The notes under the pieces are model-generated. The model was given only the letters and a program-made list of their open reading frames with translations, had not been told where the DNA came from and did no database searches. A DNA stretch of 64,000 nucleotides from Eucommia ulmoides (taxonomy: Eukaryota; Streptophyta; Magnoliopsida; Garryales; Eucommiaceae), in NCBI GenBank assembly GCA_016647705.1, contig CM028338.1, positions 20,233,577 through 20,297,576 on the forward strand, in the 5' to 3' direction. Positions 12,426 through 24,635 of the stretch are shown piece by piece. A program made the translations under genes and the position numbers. Numbering within the stretch: position 1 is the stretch's first letter; every line of letters starts with the position of its first letter.

Positions 12426-14402
12426 AATACCCTCAAACTTAGAATTTTATTAGTACTCGAGCAAAACACCCACACAATACAAAAAACTACAACGACTAAT
12501 TACAAAATTTAAATACTAAAAATAAAAACACAAACAAACTAAAAACAACAACGTGCAAGTTTTGAATTTCATCTACCCGGCCAAACGGTTTTCCTTCATC
12601 GGCCCCCCATTCTATCGAGTTCAAAAATAAAATGCACCATGTGGTATTCTAGAATTTCAACATTCAATAATAGTAAGCGCCATTCTAGATCATTTTAAAG
12701 TGTGTGTGCAAAAACTCAATTATATAAATATCCACTGATCAGATTGGATTATCCACCAATAAAGTTCATGACCTAAACCAATAAGGTATAGGAAATCCAT
12801 AAGCTTGACAGGGTTCCATTCTCTACTAATGTAGGCTCAAAAATTCAAAAAGATCAATAGGACTGAGTTCGATTTGGAACATTTGGCAAAGGGAATATCA
12901 GGAATAGAAAACAGGTTAATGTTATTAATTTAACGATACCCAAGGTACATGTTTGGCACTCAATCACTCTCGAATCCCCAAAGATCAAGTCAAAGCAACC
13001 CTTCACTTGTCAAAAGAAACGGAAATAGAACGATATTTACATATGTCTTTTCTTCTTTTTTTCTTTTTCTTTTTTGATAAACCACACCCCCAAACTTATT
13101 CGATTATTACAATTTCACGGGGGTAGTTAAAACGAAAGAAAAATGACAAGTGACTACTCGAATACCGAACCAATAAAAAGTTTACCCTAAACACAACCGC
13201 TCACTTCAAGTAGTATACACGAATGCTAACTTGATTCACTCAAATTGTGCCTTTAGCCCAACAATATATGTTTGGAAAGAAGTTTTATTGGCCAAGGTAT
13301 TTGTTATATGTTCAGAATTGAAACGGTTTTCCAGCTTCGACAGGGTAACGAGGGATAAACATATAACTTGGTAGGCTTAAAAGGCTCAAGCGATCAAAAT
13401 GAATGTCTAAATCATATCTCCTGAACTCTTCTCCTAGGATTTTGCCTCGAATTTCCCTCAAATCCGGTTCTAGAATTCCTATTTTCATGAACTTGGCCAA
13501 TGGATAATTGGCGTTAAATCAATTGGATAGTTATACATTGAGTTTATGTGCAATTAGGATCCACAATAACTTTTACTAAAATGAGAAGTCAAGCACACAT
13601 AACACACATAAATGAGCATTACGCTCGACCTCGATAAACAATCAGGGGATAGACTCATCATCGGGTAATGGCCCAGATGAAGTATAAAACCCAGAATATG
13701 CACAACAACTACCCTAAACAAACATGCATACAATAAAAACAATACAACATAACTAATAACATAATAACAGACCAAACATCACCCCCGAACTTAAAATAGG
13801 CAATGTCCACAACAACCCATCAACGATCCCAATAAAAACATAAAGCATTATAATGAAGACGGGGGTTTAGAACACGTACCTGGGAGGCGAGAGAATCTTG
13901 CCTCCGAATCAAGTCGGCAGTGATGGATCTAATTGATTTTTAACTTGGGTTACCTCCCAAGAAATGCTTGGTTTATTTTTCTCGGCCTGACACAGAGAAG
14001 GGCTCGTCAAAGAGTAGCTTTCGCTTATAGTATGTGTCATACAACACAACATACGGGTCTTGATTTTGTATGCCCTCAAGATTGGAAAGATTTAGCTCTG
14101 TTCAGCTCGCTTTCAATTTGACTCAGCTCCAGATTTTGTGCTTGGGGAGCTTGAATGTACTGAGTTGGAAACGGGGTAGGATAAGTGAGCCACATCGGAT
14201 CCTCGTAGATGTGATCGTTTAGGTTCGGGGGCAGCATCACCAATTGGAATTTAAATGGTAAAAAATAACAACTATTAACATGTGATTCTTCATCACCAAT
14301 CTATACTTGGGTTCTCTCAATATTAGCTTGATCGTTTTTGATCTAACCCAAGTACCTTCCGTTTGCATTTTGTTCCTCATGGTGGCTTTCATATGATATG
14401 GA

Positions 14403-14900
14403 TTATGTATCTCCCAGTACCACCACATCTGACTTGGCCTCAACATAGCAGATAAGCTGATCGATTTTCGTCTTAAGAGACATTACAGTCGCATCAATTT
14501 CGGCACAGACCATCTCAATATTGTCAAGACGATCCTCGTGCTCGTTGATTCGATCATGTGTTTCCCGCAAAAACGTTTGATTCTCCCCCATAACTATGGA
14601 AAACATTTCTTCCAAGGCGGATGAAGGCTCCACATCTTGAATCAGAGTGTCAATCCATGTTGCCGTGTTAGTGAAACTATCCCCCAAGCTTTGGTAGCTT
14701 GTTGAATAATTCCAACAGCGATAATCATAACCGGCAATGTCTTCCAACAACCAATAGGCTTTATCCACGATTAATTGATCAAATGAGGTGGTACCGTTTT
14801 CTCTTTTAACCCAATTTCTTGTTGCAGCTAGTAACCCATCGAGGAAGTTCAATAGTTGACACTCCCTCGGGAAACGATGGTTTGGGAACCGAACTAACAA
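14403..14900 (-). pseudogene. A1 gag-like open segment (Athila-type)
   Basis: This 165-residue open frame carries 'CQLLNFLDGLLAATRNWV', 'GTTSFDQLIVDKAYWLLEDIAGYDY' and later a polar, probably coiled-coil region (about residues 100-150, 'RINEHEDRLDNIEM'). The pattern of '(F)xxGLxxxTR', 'G(G/T)xx' and 'EAYxLLExMA' is that of gag proteins of plant Athila-type gypsy elements. A related segment lies at 38740-39100 in A5. I infer a capsid-like ancestor; it is a fossil, whether or not still translated. Confidence 0.65.
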
Positions 14901-15107
14901 CTCCTAGTAACGATCCCAAGTACAATAAAATTGCTTAGAATCTCGTTGAAAGAAATGCAAAAGTACCTATTGATCTAACATCTTCAAGTACCCTACAGGA
15001 AAAACAAAAACAAAACTACAAACAAAAAAAAAAATTATAAATAAAAGAAATGCCTAAATTAAAATCAAGTTATTTACTCACAATATCAATAACAATCTAA
15101 AAATCAA

Positions 15108-15125
15108 TCCTCGGCAACGGCGACA
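15108..15125 (-). other. A1 primer-binding site, tRNA-Asp type
   Basis: The minus strand reads TGTCGCCGTTGCCGAGGA, next to the 5' LTR end after a short 'AAGTTTT' spacer. It differs from the tRNA-Asp PBS of plant Athila-like elements (TGGCGCCGTTGCCGGGGA) at two positions. Confidence 0.85.
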
Positions 15126-16182
15126 AAAACTTCGTAGCACGTAAATACGTCGCTACTTTCACCATAAGTGTATGGGTCAAGTTTTAGTATAGATTGGAAG
15201 AGTTAGGGTTGTCACATCCACAGGGATTGGTTGAGATTATCATTGAGTACTGTAATTATCATAACCTAACTTCATTTAGGCGATAAAAATATGTTTTGTT
15301 TATAAATGTAAATATAAAACTAAAATACGAATTAATCTAATTACATTATTTATACTATATTGAGACGTTTAGGGGAATGGATTATCTAGGAATTAACTTC
15401 ATTCACTTAAACGTGTTTGGTTTCGTTTAGTTAACAATAACGATATTCAACCTATCCAACAATATCAGTATCGTACACTCATTCACTCCCTCTCCCAAGT
15501 GTAAAGTGAATGAATATGTGACTTCGCGTTAATGCCAAAGTCCCTCTCTAGCATTTTTTACAACACATAGTCACACGAGTCTTATCCCAACGTCATGGAT
15601 TGCACACTTTCTAATGCTCTCCCGGGTCATTAGATCGTTGTGTTGTGTTTAAACCCTAGTCCGAATCTGGGGTTACCTCTCCCGAGTGTTAAACCCCAAT
15701 TTCTCAATATATCTAAACAAGCATATAATGGAAATACAAGAACAATAAACATAATCGAATAGTGAAGAACAACCATTAAAGAAACACAATTCAAACAAAC
15801 GATATTTTCATAAACTATATTAATCCCATAGATAATACATATTTAGTCAATGGCCATAACCGTATATACAATAATAAACGAGCTAAACATACTCAAACAA
15901 ACTATCAAAGTTAAGAAATAATGAAAGAAACAAAGGAACTTAGTCGTTATCCGAAGATCTAATGCTAAAACCACTTCGAGAGTGTTTCTACTTCTTCACT
16001 CAGTGTTCTTCTCCTTTGGTTTGGTTGAGCTCTCCCCAAAAACTCTCAAGACTTTCCTATTTATCCTCTAATGAGGTCTTATGGCCAAAAATTGGAGGAG
16101 AAGAGAAGATATGGGAACAAAAATATCTCAAAATATCTAAAAAAAAAAAAAAACACTTTATAGGTGCAAGGTTCACCGTTGC

Positions 16183-17893
16183 TGATAGGTGTGATCCACC
16201 TACGTATTTTCAAACCGAATTAAGTTAGTTTTCATGTGTTTATATATTATTTCATTATTTTTTAATTAGTTTCCGTACTTTTTGTATAAATCAGGTGTGT
16301 GGGGCAAAAAATAGGAAACTGGAGCGAAAACAATGGATCGAACCAAAAGCGAACGAAGAACAGTGGAAAACAAGCTCGGAGGCAAAATTGTGAAAGAAGC
16401 CCATCGCAGTGGCGTCCAGACCACCGCCGCTGAGTAAAGAACAAATGTTACTAATGGACCACCACCTAGGTGGAGAATTTGACCGCCTAGGCAGAAATCC
16501 AGTAGAGAAAACAAAAGTAGGCTACTGACAGCCAACCGCCTAGGCGGAGAATTCCACCGCCTAGGCGGAAAATCCAGTAGAATGTTATTCCTAAGCCACC
16601 ACTGTCTTCATCACCGCAGTGGTCACCAAACTGACCTACCTCTGCCTAGGCATAGGATCCCTTCGCCTAGGCGAAGAGCCTCTGCACAGCCTAGATATTT
16701 TTAGGATATTTATTTAGATATTTTGCTTATAAATACCCTCCCCTCTCCCCCTCTCTTGAACCCCCCACCCCCCATCCATTTGGGAACCTTAAGACATATT
16801 TAGTCTAGGGTTTAGGAGTTTTATAGGTGGATCTCACATCTCGAAGTGGAGAAGACGGCGAATCGATCGTTGAGCGTTCTTAGCGATTTATCTTCGGACG
16901 AGGCTAAGTTCTTCGATTGTTTTTCCTTATTTCTTTATCTTAGGATCATGTGAGAATGTTTAGCTCATTATTTCATTGTTTATAAGGTTATGACCACGAG
17001 TTAAATATGGATTGTAGTAGGGATTAACATTATATTTATAAATACGTTGTTTGGATGATTTCGGTGTTTCGTTTGTGATTGTTCTTCGTAGTTTGATTGT
17101 ATTTATCGTATTATTTGTTTATCATGCTTAGTTAGATAAATGGAGAATACGGGGTTCTGAAAAACCCCAAATTCAGATTAGGGTAAACAAACGCCACGAT
17201 TCTATAACCCGATCGGGGTTTAAATCGTGGACAATCGATGACGTTGGGGCAAGACTCACGCGACCTAGAGTCGTTAAGACGTTGAGGGAGACTTCTTCAT
17301 TGACACGAAGTCATGTTATATCCCTCATCTTATACTCGGGAGAGGTGGCAAGGGAGTTTTAGAACGGAGATTGTCGATTGGGTAAACACAACGCACGATC
17401 CAATGACCCGGTCAAGAGTTGGATTATGTGCAATCAATGATGCTGGGCGAGACTCACGTGACCTAGGGTCATTAAGACATTGAGGGAGACTTATTCATTG
17501 ACTCAAATTCATGTATTCCCTCGTCTTACACTCAGGAGAGGTGGTGGTGGAGTTTACGTATCGAGGTTGTCAAATAGATCAAACACCATCAACGTGAGTA
17601 AATCGAGATCGAACACGTATTTGTAAACACGTTAATCCCTAGGCAATTCTTTACCCTAAAACATATTAGCATATTAATATAGTTAATTTAGGTTATATTA
17701 GTATTAGTTTAATTAATTAAATACACTTGTTTTTCGCCTAGATAAAGTTAAGTCATGACAAACGCGGTATTCGATAGTAACGACACCAATCCCTGTGGAT
17801 ACGATAGCCCGATCTTAATGATCATACTATACTAAAACTTAGACCTCGTATACTTGCGAGTGTAAGTAGCGGCGTATTCCTATGCCCCTACCA
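16183..17893 (+). mobile_element. A3: solo LTR of an A-family subfamily inside the A1 5' LTR
   Basis: A 1711-bp LTR on the plus strand begins TGATAGGTGTGATCCACC and ends ...CCCCTACCA. It is flanked by gttgc (16178-16182) and gctgc (17894-17898), a 5-bp duplication with one difference. The insertion point is inside one of the CACCGCTGCAGCGGTG palindromes of A1. It has a TATA box at 16728-16735, palindromes of the CCGCCTAGGCGG type at 16460-16680, and a roughly 199-bp tandem duplication starting at 17182 and 17381. No internal region is present, so it is a solo LTR. Confidence 0.88.
16728..16735 (+). promoter_or_regulatory. LTR TATA box of A3
   Basis: TATAAATA is followed by a C-rich 'cctcccctctccccctctc' stretch that would lie at or near the transcription start. 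It sits about 50 bp downstream of the last CCTAGG palindrome. The same layout occurs in A4 at 29797-29804. Confidence 0.6.
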
Positions 17894-18268
17894 GCTGCCG
17901 CGGTGGGTATATCAGTAGTGGTCACCGCTGAAACGGTGGCTTGATCACTACACCGATAGTTCATCAGTGGGCACTCTGTTGTTTCACCATTGCAGCGGTG
18001 GACAGACAGAGCTCAATTTCACTCTCTTTTGTTTCACTGCTGCAGCGGTGGATAACTTGGCATTTTTCATTATTTTTCCACCGTTCTTCAACCGTCATTC
18101 CACCGATTAGCTTGATTTTCAACCATTTTAGCTCTTTTTTGTCCCAAACACCTAATTTATACAAAAACAAATAAAATCTAATTAAAACAAATTAAAACAC
18201 GATAAAAATACTCAAAAACTACCAAATTCAGTTTGGAAATAAATGGATAAATTACCCCTATCACTGCT

Positions 18269-21012
18269 TTCCACCTGAGATTAGATAAAGCTTCCAACAC
18301 ACTATTAGGAATAGATACAGTAAATAATTGATTCGCAAATGACATGTTTGATTCTAACAAATTATGGTTGGACACATATTGACTCATGGGATATTTTACT
18401 TTACTAGAGAGTTCAGGTTTATCTGTGGATTTAGGAATACCTCTTGTGTGGTTTTGGTAACTATCTTCTGTGTAGCTCAGGAATATCTTCAGTAAACGAT
18501 TGGTGTGATATGTTGGCAAGGGATAGAGCATGAACCTTGGTTTCTAACTGGGTTGAAGAATGATTCATCTCTTTAGTTATTTGGTTCTCATTGATTTCTG
18601 GCTGGGTTGAAGGATGATTCATCTCTTCAGTTATTTGGTTCTCGTCTTGGACTTGATCTAATATCATACCACTTAAATCCAGTTCACCTATTTTCTCATT
18701 TACTCTAGTCTGTGAGTAATTACCACTGGAATCCAATCTCATATTAGTTATCTCCAAATTATCCAGCTCTTGATTATCGTAATATAGGCTTTGAATTTCC
18801 TTTTGGTACTCCCCCTGAAATTCAAGTTTGGAAGCACATTTTATCTTCCTGGAAAACAACACCAATCGTGATAAATATCCGATTTGTTGGAGGATGACAA
18901 CATCGGTATCCCTTTTGATGAGTTGCATACCCAACAAAAACACATCTCAATGTTTGAGGAGTTAACTTGGTGCACTGATGTTTGTGTAAATATACAAACA
19001 CCACACATTCAAACACATAAGGAGTTAAGCTTGAGACAATTAGAGCATCAATTTTATCAGCAAGAGTTTAGAGTGGTGTTTTGAAATTGAGTGCACTGGA
19101 GGGTACCCGATTGATTAAGTAAGTTGCAAACATTAAAGCCTCTCCCCAATAAAACAGAGACATATGGGATTCGATTAGCAAAGCTCGAACAACCGCCAAC
19201 AAGTATTGATTTTTTGCTCGGCCACCCCCTTCTGTTGAGGCGTGGTGGAACAAGTAGTGTGATGGATCATTCCTTGTGCTTCCAAATAATGTTGAAATTC
19301 AGTACTCTAATATTCCCCACCATTGTCACTGCGGCGAATTTGAATCTTTCTATTGTACTGAGTTTCAATTCTTTTATGAAACTTTTGAAACATCGAGTTC
19401 ACTTCACTTTTGGATTTCATCAAGAAAAGACATGTCATCCTGGTACAATCATCAATAAATGTTATAAACCAACGTGACCCACCTAAAATAATGACTTTCG
19501 ATGGACCCCAGACATCCGAATGAATAATCATAAATGGAAATTGACTTTTATTTAATTGGAATGGAAACAAAGTACTATGGCTTTTTGCAAGTTCACAAGT
19601 CTCACACTGAAAACTAAAAATATCAACATTTGTAAATAAATTGAGAAATAATATTTTTAAGATATCCAAAAGAAGCATGCTCAAACTGTCGATGTCTCAA
19701 CCATATTTCTTTCATTTTCTGTCTTCAGAACCTCCCACTTGTTGTAGGCTTTCAGTACTCTTTGATTCCAAGTCCAGGTAATACAGCTTCCCCTATCTAA
19801 TACCGCAACCAATCATCGCCTTGGTTTTGATGTCCTTAAACACACAAAAATTAGGCCAAAAAATTACAACATAAGATAAAATAGTGGTTATTTGAGAGAC
19901 TGACAAAAGATTATAATCTAAAGATGGAACAACTAAGACTGAATCTAAATTTAATGTATTAGTGAGAGTCAAAGATCCTTCTCCAATAACTGGGGTCGAA
20001 TTTCCATTTGCAATCGAGATAAACTTTTGGTTAGAGTGATTGAGTGGTGAGACCTATCTAGAATCATATGTCATGTAATCAGTTTCACAAGAATAAATTA
20101 TTTATGTCTTATTCAAAACAGGTGTTGAAATATTTAAAATCTTACCACCATTGTCTGCAGCTATTACCAATACCAAGGCATTATTAGCGATTTTATCTTC
20201 TATTTTTGTTTGAGTAACTATTGCAGTGGAAGGTTTTTGGTGATTTTTCGTCTCACGGCTAGGATCCCACCATTCTGGATAGCCCACTAGTTGAAAACAG
20301 CCACTTTTAGTATGGTCGGTCTTATGACAATGAGTACACTTGTATGATGATTTGTCAATATCCTTGGTCCATCTACAAGTGTTAGGTTGTGCTTGAGGTT
20401 GTTGACGCTAATTTGATCAATTTCGTGCCACCATAGCACTAGGTTTAGATATTCTAGAATCACCCTTCAAGGTGTTATTGCGTACCGCCTCCCATCGAAC
20501 TAATGAGTAACATTCCTCTAGGTTTAGCACTGGGTCTTTTCTCAAAATCTCACGTCGAATTAAGTCAAAGGACTCATCCAATTCAACAACAAAGATGTGA
20601 ACTCGTAGTCATTCAATAGACTGGCGGTGGGCTTTGACATCGTCTGGATCTTTCATAACCACATAATCATGATGGTCCAACTCTAAAAAAAAATCAGTTA
20701 ATTCTCTATAATACACAAAAAGAATTCGCCCATTTTGTATTGTAGAAAAAACTTTTTGATTCAGAGTAAAGGCCTACAATTCATCATTTCCATCATAAAA
20801 TGTTATGGACAAGGAAGTCTAGATGTTGTAGGCAGTGGGTAAGCGTAAATAATGCCCCATAATATCTAGACACATAAACATCAATAACTACCGTCTGACC
20901 TTCTGATTTTTAGCATGCCATTTTTCTTAGCCTTCATCAGAGTCGACAGGTGGCTTAGTTTTTCCATGAATAAATGAGATCTTGTCTCTTTCAGTAATTT
21001 TCCTTTCCATAA
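18269..21012 (-). pseudogene. Copia B gag, protease and integrase segment
   Basis: On the minus strand this holds most of gag (about 21012-20330), a zinc knuckle C-x2-C-x4-H-x4-C ('CTHCHKTDHTKSGC') near 20300-20345, and a 'GYPEWWD' segment at 20102-20287. Integrase follows. Its HHCC tail 'CETCELAKSH' and core motifs 'HSDVWGPSK', 'FIDDCTRMTCLFLM' and 'RRSDNGGEY' lie in 19307-19684, and 'NQYLLAVVRALLIESHM..YWGEA' in 19068-19253. The C-terminal block 'KLTPQTLRCVFVGYATHQKGYRC' is in 18822-19016. An acidic linker with two repeats of 'ENQIT(E/K)EMNH' lies in 18461-18943. It is a Ty1/copia fossil with several breaks, bounded by A1 and C1. Confidence 0.9.
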
Positions 21013-21508
21013 GTTGGTGTTGATCTCGAGGTTTTGATGAACAACTCAATACTCTTATACTCTTAATGTAACCCGAATTAGCATCAACACGATACTATTA
21101 AATGAGTTATATTTTTGTGTGTTTGATTTGATGAATTTTAAGATCCTAATAAATGATTAAATATGCACTCCTATGCGAAATTAAGAAATGAAAATTAACC
21201 TAAGTAAGAATAATGTTTAAAGTTTGAGTTTAGAGTCAATTTAGTTAACCGAGAAAAGTAATTGGTTAACGGGTTCAAACATTGAGTTTTGGAGCAAAAA
21301 TAAGTGAGAAAATGACCAACCAGTATCAATCGACTAACTGATCTGAGGAGGATTAGTCAACTGATCGAAATAGTAAGGTTTCAGAGAAAATATGGAAGAT
21401 CCTACATCAATCGGTCAACCGAACAAGAAAAAATTGGTCAATCGATAAGCACAGTGGAATGACAGTGAAAAATCTCTGAAACGATCGGTCAACAGATTAT
21501 AGGGAAAT

Positions 21509-22894
21509 TGGTGGTGGAATATTACGTCGCCACTTTCACCGTAAGTGTACGGGTCAAGTTTTAGTATAGATGGAAAGAAGTAGGGGTTGTCCTATCCACA
21601 GGGATTGGTTGAGATTATTATCGAGTACTACAATTGTCATAACCTAATTTTATCTAGGTGATAAAAATGAAGTTTATAATTTATAAATACTAATACTAAG
21701 TTAATTAATCTAATTATGCTAATATTATATTGAGATGTTTAGGAAAACGATTGCCTAGGGATTAACTTCATTTACAAAAACGTGTTTCATCTCGTTTAGT
21801 TTACAATAACGACGTTCAACCTATCCGACAATCTCTGTATCGTAAACTTACTCGCCACCTCTTCCGAGTGTAAGACGAGTGAATATGCGACTTTGCATCA
21901 ACGAAGAAGTCCCCCTCAACATCTTAACGACACTAGGTCACATAAGTCTTGCCCCAACATCATTGATTGCACACTTTCTAACTCCCTTCCGGGTTATTAG
22001 ATCGTCATGTTGTGTTTACCCTAGTCCAAATTCGGAGTTACCTCTCCCGAGTGTTAAACCCCGATTTCTCACTATATTAAAACAAGCATATAATCATGAC
22101 AAACTGATAAACACAATCGAAATAGCAAATAACAACCATTAACGAAACACAACTCAAATAAACAACAATTTCATAAATATTATTAATCCCTAGACAAAAT
22201 CCATTTAGCTCATAGCCATAACCATTTATACAATGAAAACTTAGCTAAACATGCTCAACAACCTACCAAAATTAAGAAAACAAAGAGAGAAACGGAAGAA
22301 CTTAACCGTAGTCCGAAGATTTGTCACTAAAACCGTTCAATGATCGCTTCTCCTTCTTCTCAACGTGTTCTTCTCCTTCGAATTTGGTTGAGCACTCCCC
22401 AAAACACTCTCAAAATATTAGGAACCCTAGGATCTCTCTAATGGGCTTTCTTTTGGCCGAAATAGAGGATAGGAGAATATATAGGGGCTCAAAATATCTA
22501 AATAAATATCTAACAGCTGTGCAGAGTGACCACCGCGATGGTGAGTATGTCAACTGGGTCACAGCCTCGGCGGTAGGATCAGAGACCTTTATGTTCTTTC
22601 ACCGTTGCGGCGGTTGATCTCACCACTGCGATGGTGGGTTATCAGCAAGTTTAAGGCCTACTCTACATATTGACTGTCGCGGCGATGGTCTGGATGCCGC
22701 GTCGGTAGGCTGCAGTTTTTAATTTTGCCCTTATACTTATTTTTCCACTGTTTTGATCCGATCCGTTTTCATGCCTTTTCACCCCCACACACCTGATTTA
22801 GACAAAAACACATAAAAATATATTAAAATGTAATAAATATACTCGAAAACTAACAAGTTCGATTTGGAAATAGATAGGTAAATTACACCTATCA
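21509..22894 (-). mobile_element. A2: solo LTR of family A in the C1 5' LTR
   Basis: On the minus strand this 1386-bp unit begins TGATAGGTGTAATTTACC and ends with a sequence equivalent to '...CCACCACCA'. Flanks are gaaat (21504-21508) and gcaat (22895-22899), one base different. The uninterrupted counterpart of the site is visible in the C1 3' LTR near 28330 ('agggtaatcggttaacc'). The palindrome cluster at 22530-22710 uses other cores than A1, for example caccactgcgatggtg. No interior is present. Confidence 0.88.
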
Positions 22895-23407
22895 GCAATC
22901 GTCAACCGATTGCATTAGGGTTTGGCCTAGAAAACTCTCTGAACCAATCAGTCAACCGACTAAAGAACAATCGATCAACCGACTAGCGTTTGGTTTTGGC
23001 CTGGCTTACAAGCTGAATCAATCGGTCAATCGACTGGCCAGGTTTCGGTCAACCGACTGTTTCAGTTGAGATCTCAAGGATTTTGAGGTTTTGATAAAAA
23101 ACTAGTTATTTTTTATGATTCCAAAAGAGAGATTCAAATTTTATCTTGTGGAATATATGGTCCATACGTTTTGAGATTATACAGATTTTGTTCACATATT
23201 AAATTATTTTTTCAATATAGTTTATTAAATACTTCCTATCTTTGTGATTATTAATTAAGAAATAATTTATGAACTTAATTGGGAGTTTTAAAAGTTATTT
23301 TCAAGATAAATGCACCATAATTGAATAGATATGATATATGGGGCCTATAGGTGCCTTTTAAAGGTATATCTTTTGAAAACTAGCCGTTGGAAGGCGGGAT
23401 CTTATTC

Positions 23408-23417
23408 TATATAAATA
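23408..23417 (+). promoter_or_regulatory. LTR TATA box, C1 5' LTR
   Basis: TATATAAATA is preceded by 'gatcttattc' and followed by 'gacctgaaacaattggac'. The same element occurs at 28823-28832 in the 3' LTR. It lies downstream of the W-box-like palindrome cluster, as expected of a U3 promoter. Confidence 0.6.
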
Positions 23418-24567
23418 GACCTGAAACAATTGGACAAAAGATATCAAGAACATCAGTTCCTAAGCTTTTTTAAGATTTATCATTCTACTGAGATTCATTC
23501 GAGAGATATAATGTGTTACGTTCTTAGTCTAAATCGCTGATTATTTTGGCATCACCGATTTGTGTAGTTTTGCGATTCTTTTTACATTTTTTAGTGTTAT
23601 ACCGGTGAGATCTTTCCAAACTATTATTCTTTATTGTGATTTCATATTATTATATTTTTTTGGTTGTTAAGATCGTTGAAAAATCATTCTCAAATTTAAG
23701 GGCATAAAAATCTTTTTAAAAGGATTTTGTGTGATTATCTGGTTACATGCTTTAATTTGTACTACCCACACTTATTTATATTCATATATTAATTTATCTC
23801 ATATTGAATCTATCACGAATTAAATTTCGAGACATTAATCGAGTATATCTGTTTTGAGGTGGTAGAAGCTCCTTGTAGGAAGAAACTTAATTTTTTGTGT
23901 ATTTGTGAGTTTGAGCGGATTAAACACGATTGGGCCGGTGTCTAGTTAAGGTAGCTAGGTTTCAATCTTTTCCAAAAAAATAGTAGGATTTGATCTTTTC
24001 CTAAGGTATAAAAATGTTAGGTTATTCTTTTTCCTTAAAATAATTGGGTTTTGATTCATCTTGAATTGAATTGAGTGAATTGTGAAGGTTTCATCCTTAT
24101 ATGTGAAAATAATACTTGTGAGAGTTGTGAGGTTTAATCTTTAGCTGGTAAAATGATTAGGTGGTGATTCTTCCTGTAATAGAATTAGGTTAGTCTTTAG
24201 TCTAATAAAAAGATAAGGTTCTTCCTTAACCTGATGAAAGGAAATTGTAATGGTTTGGTTCCTACCTGGTAAAGGAATCAACGGTTTAGTGGTTGTGAAT
24301 CTCCGTGGAGCTTGCGGGACTGGATTAGGCAAGACTAGTTTGTTGAACCAAGATATATCTTAGTGTGCTGCTTTGTTATTATTTTTGTCATATTCTGTTT
24401 GGGTGTGTACTTAGAATATAAACACTTATTCGCTGTGTAACGAAGATAATAATTGATTTAGGATAAATTAATTATGTGATAAATTAAGTGTTGTAAGATT
24501 TAACTGTTTAAATTTTTAGAACTATCCAATTTACCCCCTCTATTGGGTAGCTTATTGGACCAACAAT

Positions 24568-24579
24568 TGGCATTATAGC
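24568..24579 (+). other. C1 primer-binding site (tRNA-iMet type, diverged)
   Basis: TGGCATTATAGC starts two bases after the LTR end and resembles the initiator-Met PBS TGGTATCAGAGC of Ty1/copia elements, with three differences. Confidence 0.65.
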
Positions 24580-24635
24580 TGGTTTCAGCTCGATAAGCTT
24601 AAAATCCTAGCTAAATCGATCACCTAGATCACACT

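Larger units (their letters stand above)
12426..15132 (-). mobile_element. A1 interior: PBS, gag-like segment, long non-coding conserved stretch
   Basis: Reading on the minus strand from the 5' LTR: PBS at 15108-15125, gag-like coding trace about 15000-14400, then about 2 kb with no recognisable protein, then the polypurine tract. Parts of the non-coding stretch are conserved with A4 and A5. These include a hairpin at 13883-13905, 'gatgagtctatcccctga' near 13635-13652 (reverse sense), and the block near 12560-12660 before the polypurine tract. No protease, reverse transcriptase or integrase was found. Confidence 0.8.
11037..18263 (-). mobile_element. A1: two-LTR non-autonomous Athila-like element inserted in copia B
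   Basis: A1 has two LTRs in direct orientation, 11037-12425 (3' LTR) and 15133-18263 (5' LTR, enlarged by insertion A3). On the minus strand each begins TGATAGGG-TAATTTA and ends near '...GCTAC(T/G)A'. It is flanked by a perfect 5-bp target duplication, CTGCT, at 11032-11036 and 18264-18268. The PBS (15108-15125) matches the tRNA-Asp type TGGCGCCGTTGCCGGGGA at most positions. A G-rich polypurine tract abuts the 3' LTR at 12426-12441. The 2.7-kb interior has only a gag-like segment and no pol, so the family looks non-autonomous (LARD-like). Confidence 0.9.
15133..18263 (-). repeat. A1 5' LTR, interrupted by A3
   Basis: LTR sequence lies at 15133-16182 and resumes at 17894, giving about 1.4 kb once A3 is set aside. 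The outer edge at 18263 is followed at once by CTGCT, the target duplication in copia B. The palindrome cluster lies at 16170-16182 plus 17894-18055. Confidence 0.88.
21018..24565 (+). repeat. C1 5' LTR, interrupted by A2
   Basis: It begins 'tgttgatctcgaggttttg' and ends 'cttattggaccaaca'. Palindromes of the ATCGGTTGACCGAT type cluster at 21320-21500 and 22900-23060, upstream of the TATA box at 23408-23417. The downstream half has many short 'ggtttgatcttta-cctg-aaaa' repeats (23950-24290). The same order is seen in the 3' LTR, C2, C3 and C5. Confidence 0.9.

Noticed and set aside
24141-24332. Minus-strand open frames in C-family LTRs (also 32994-33179 and 43500-43945 in C3)
   Set aside because: The same T-rich LTR repeats give similar frames in several LTR copies; these are repeat-derived.
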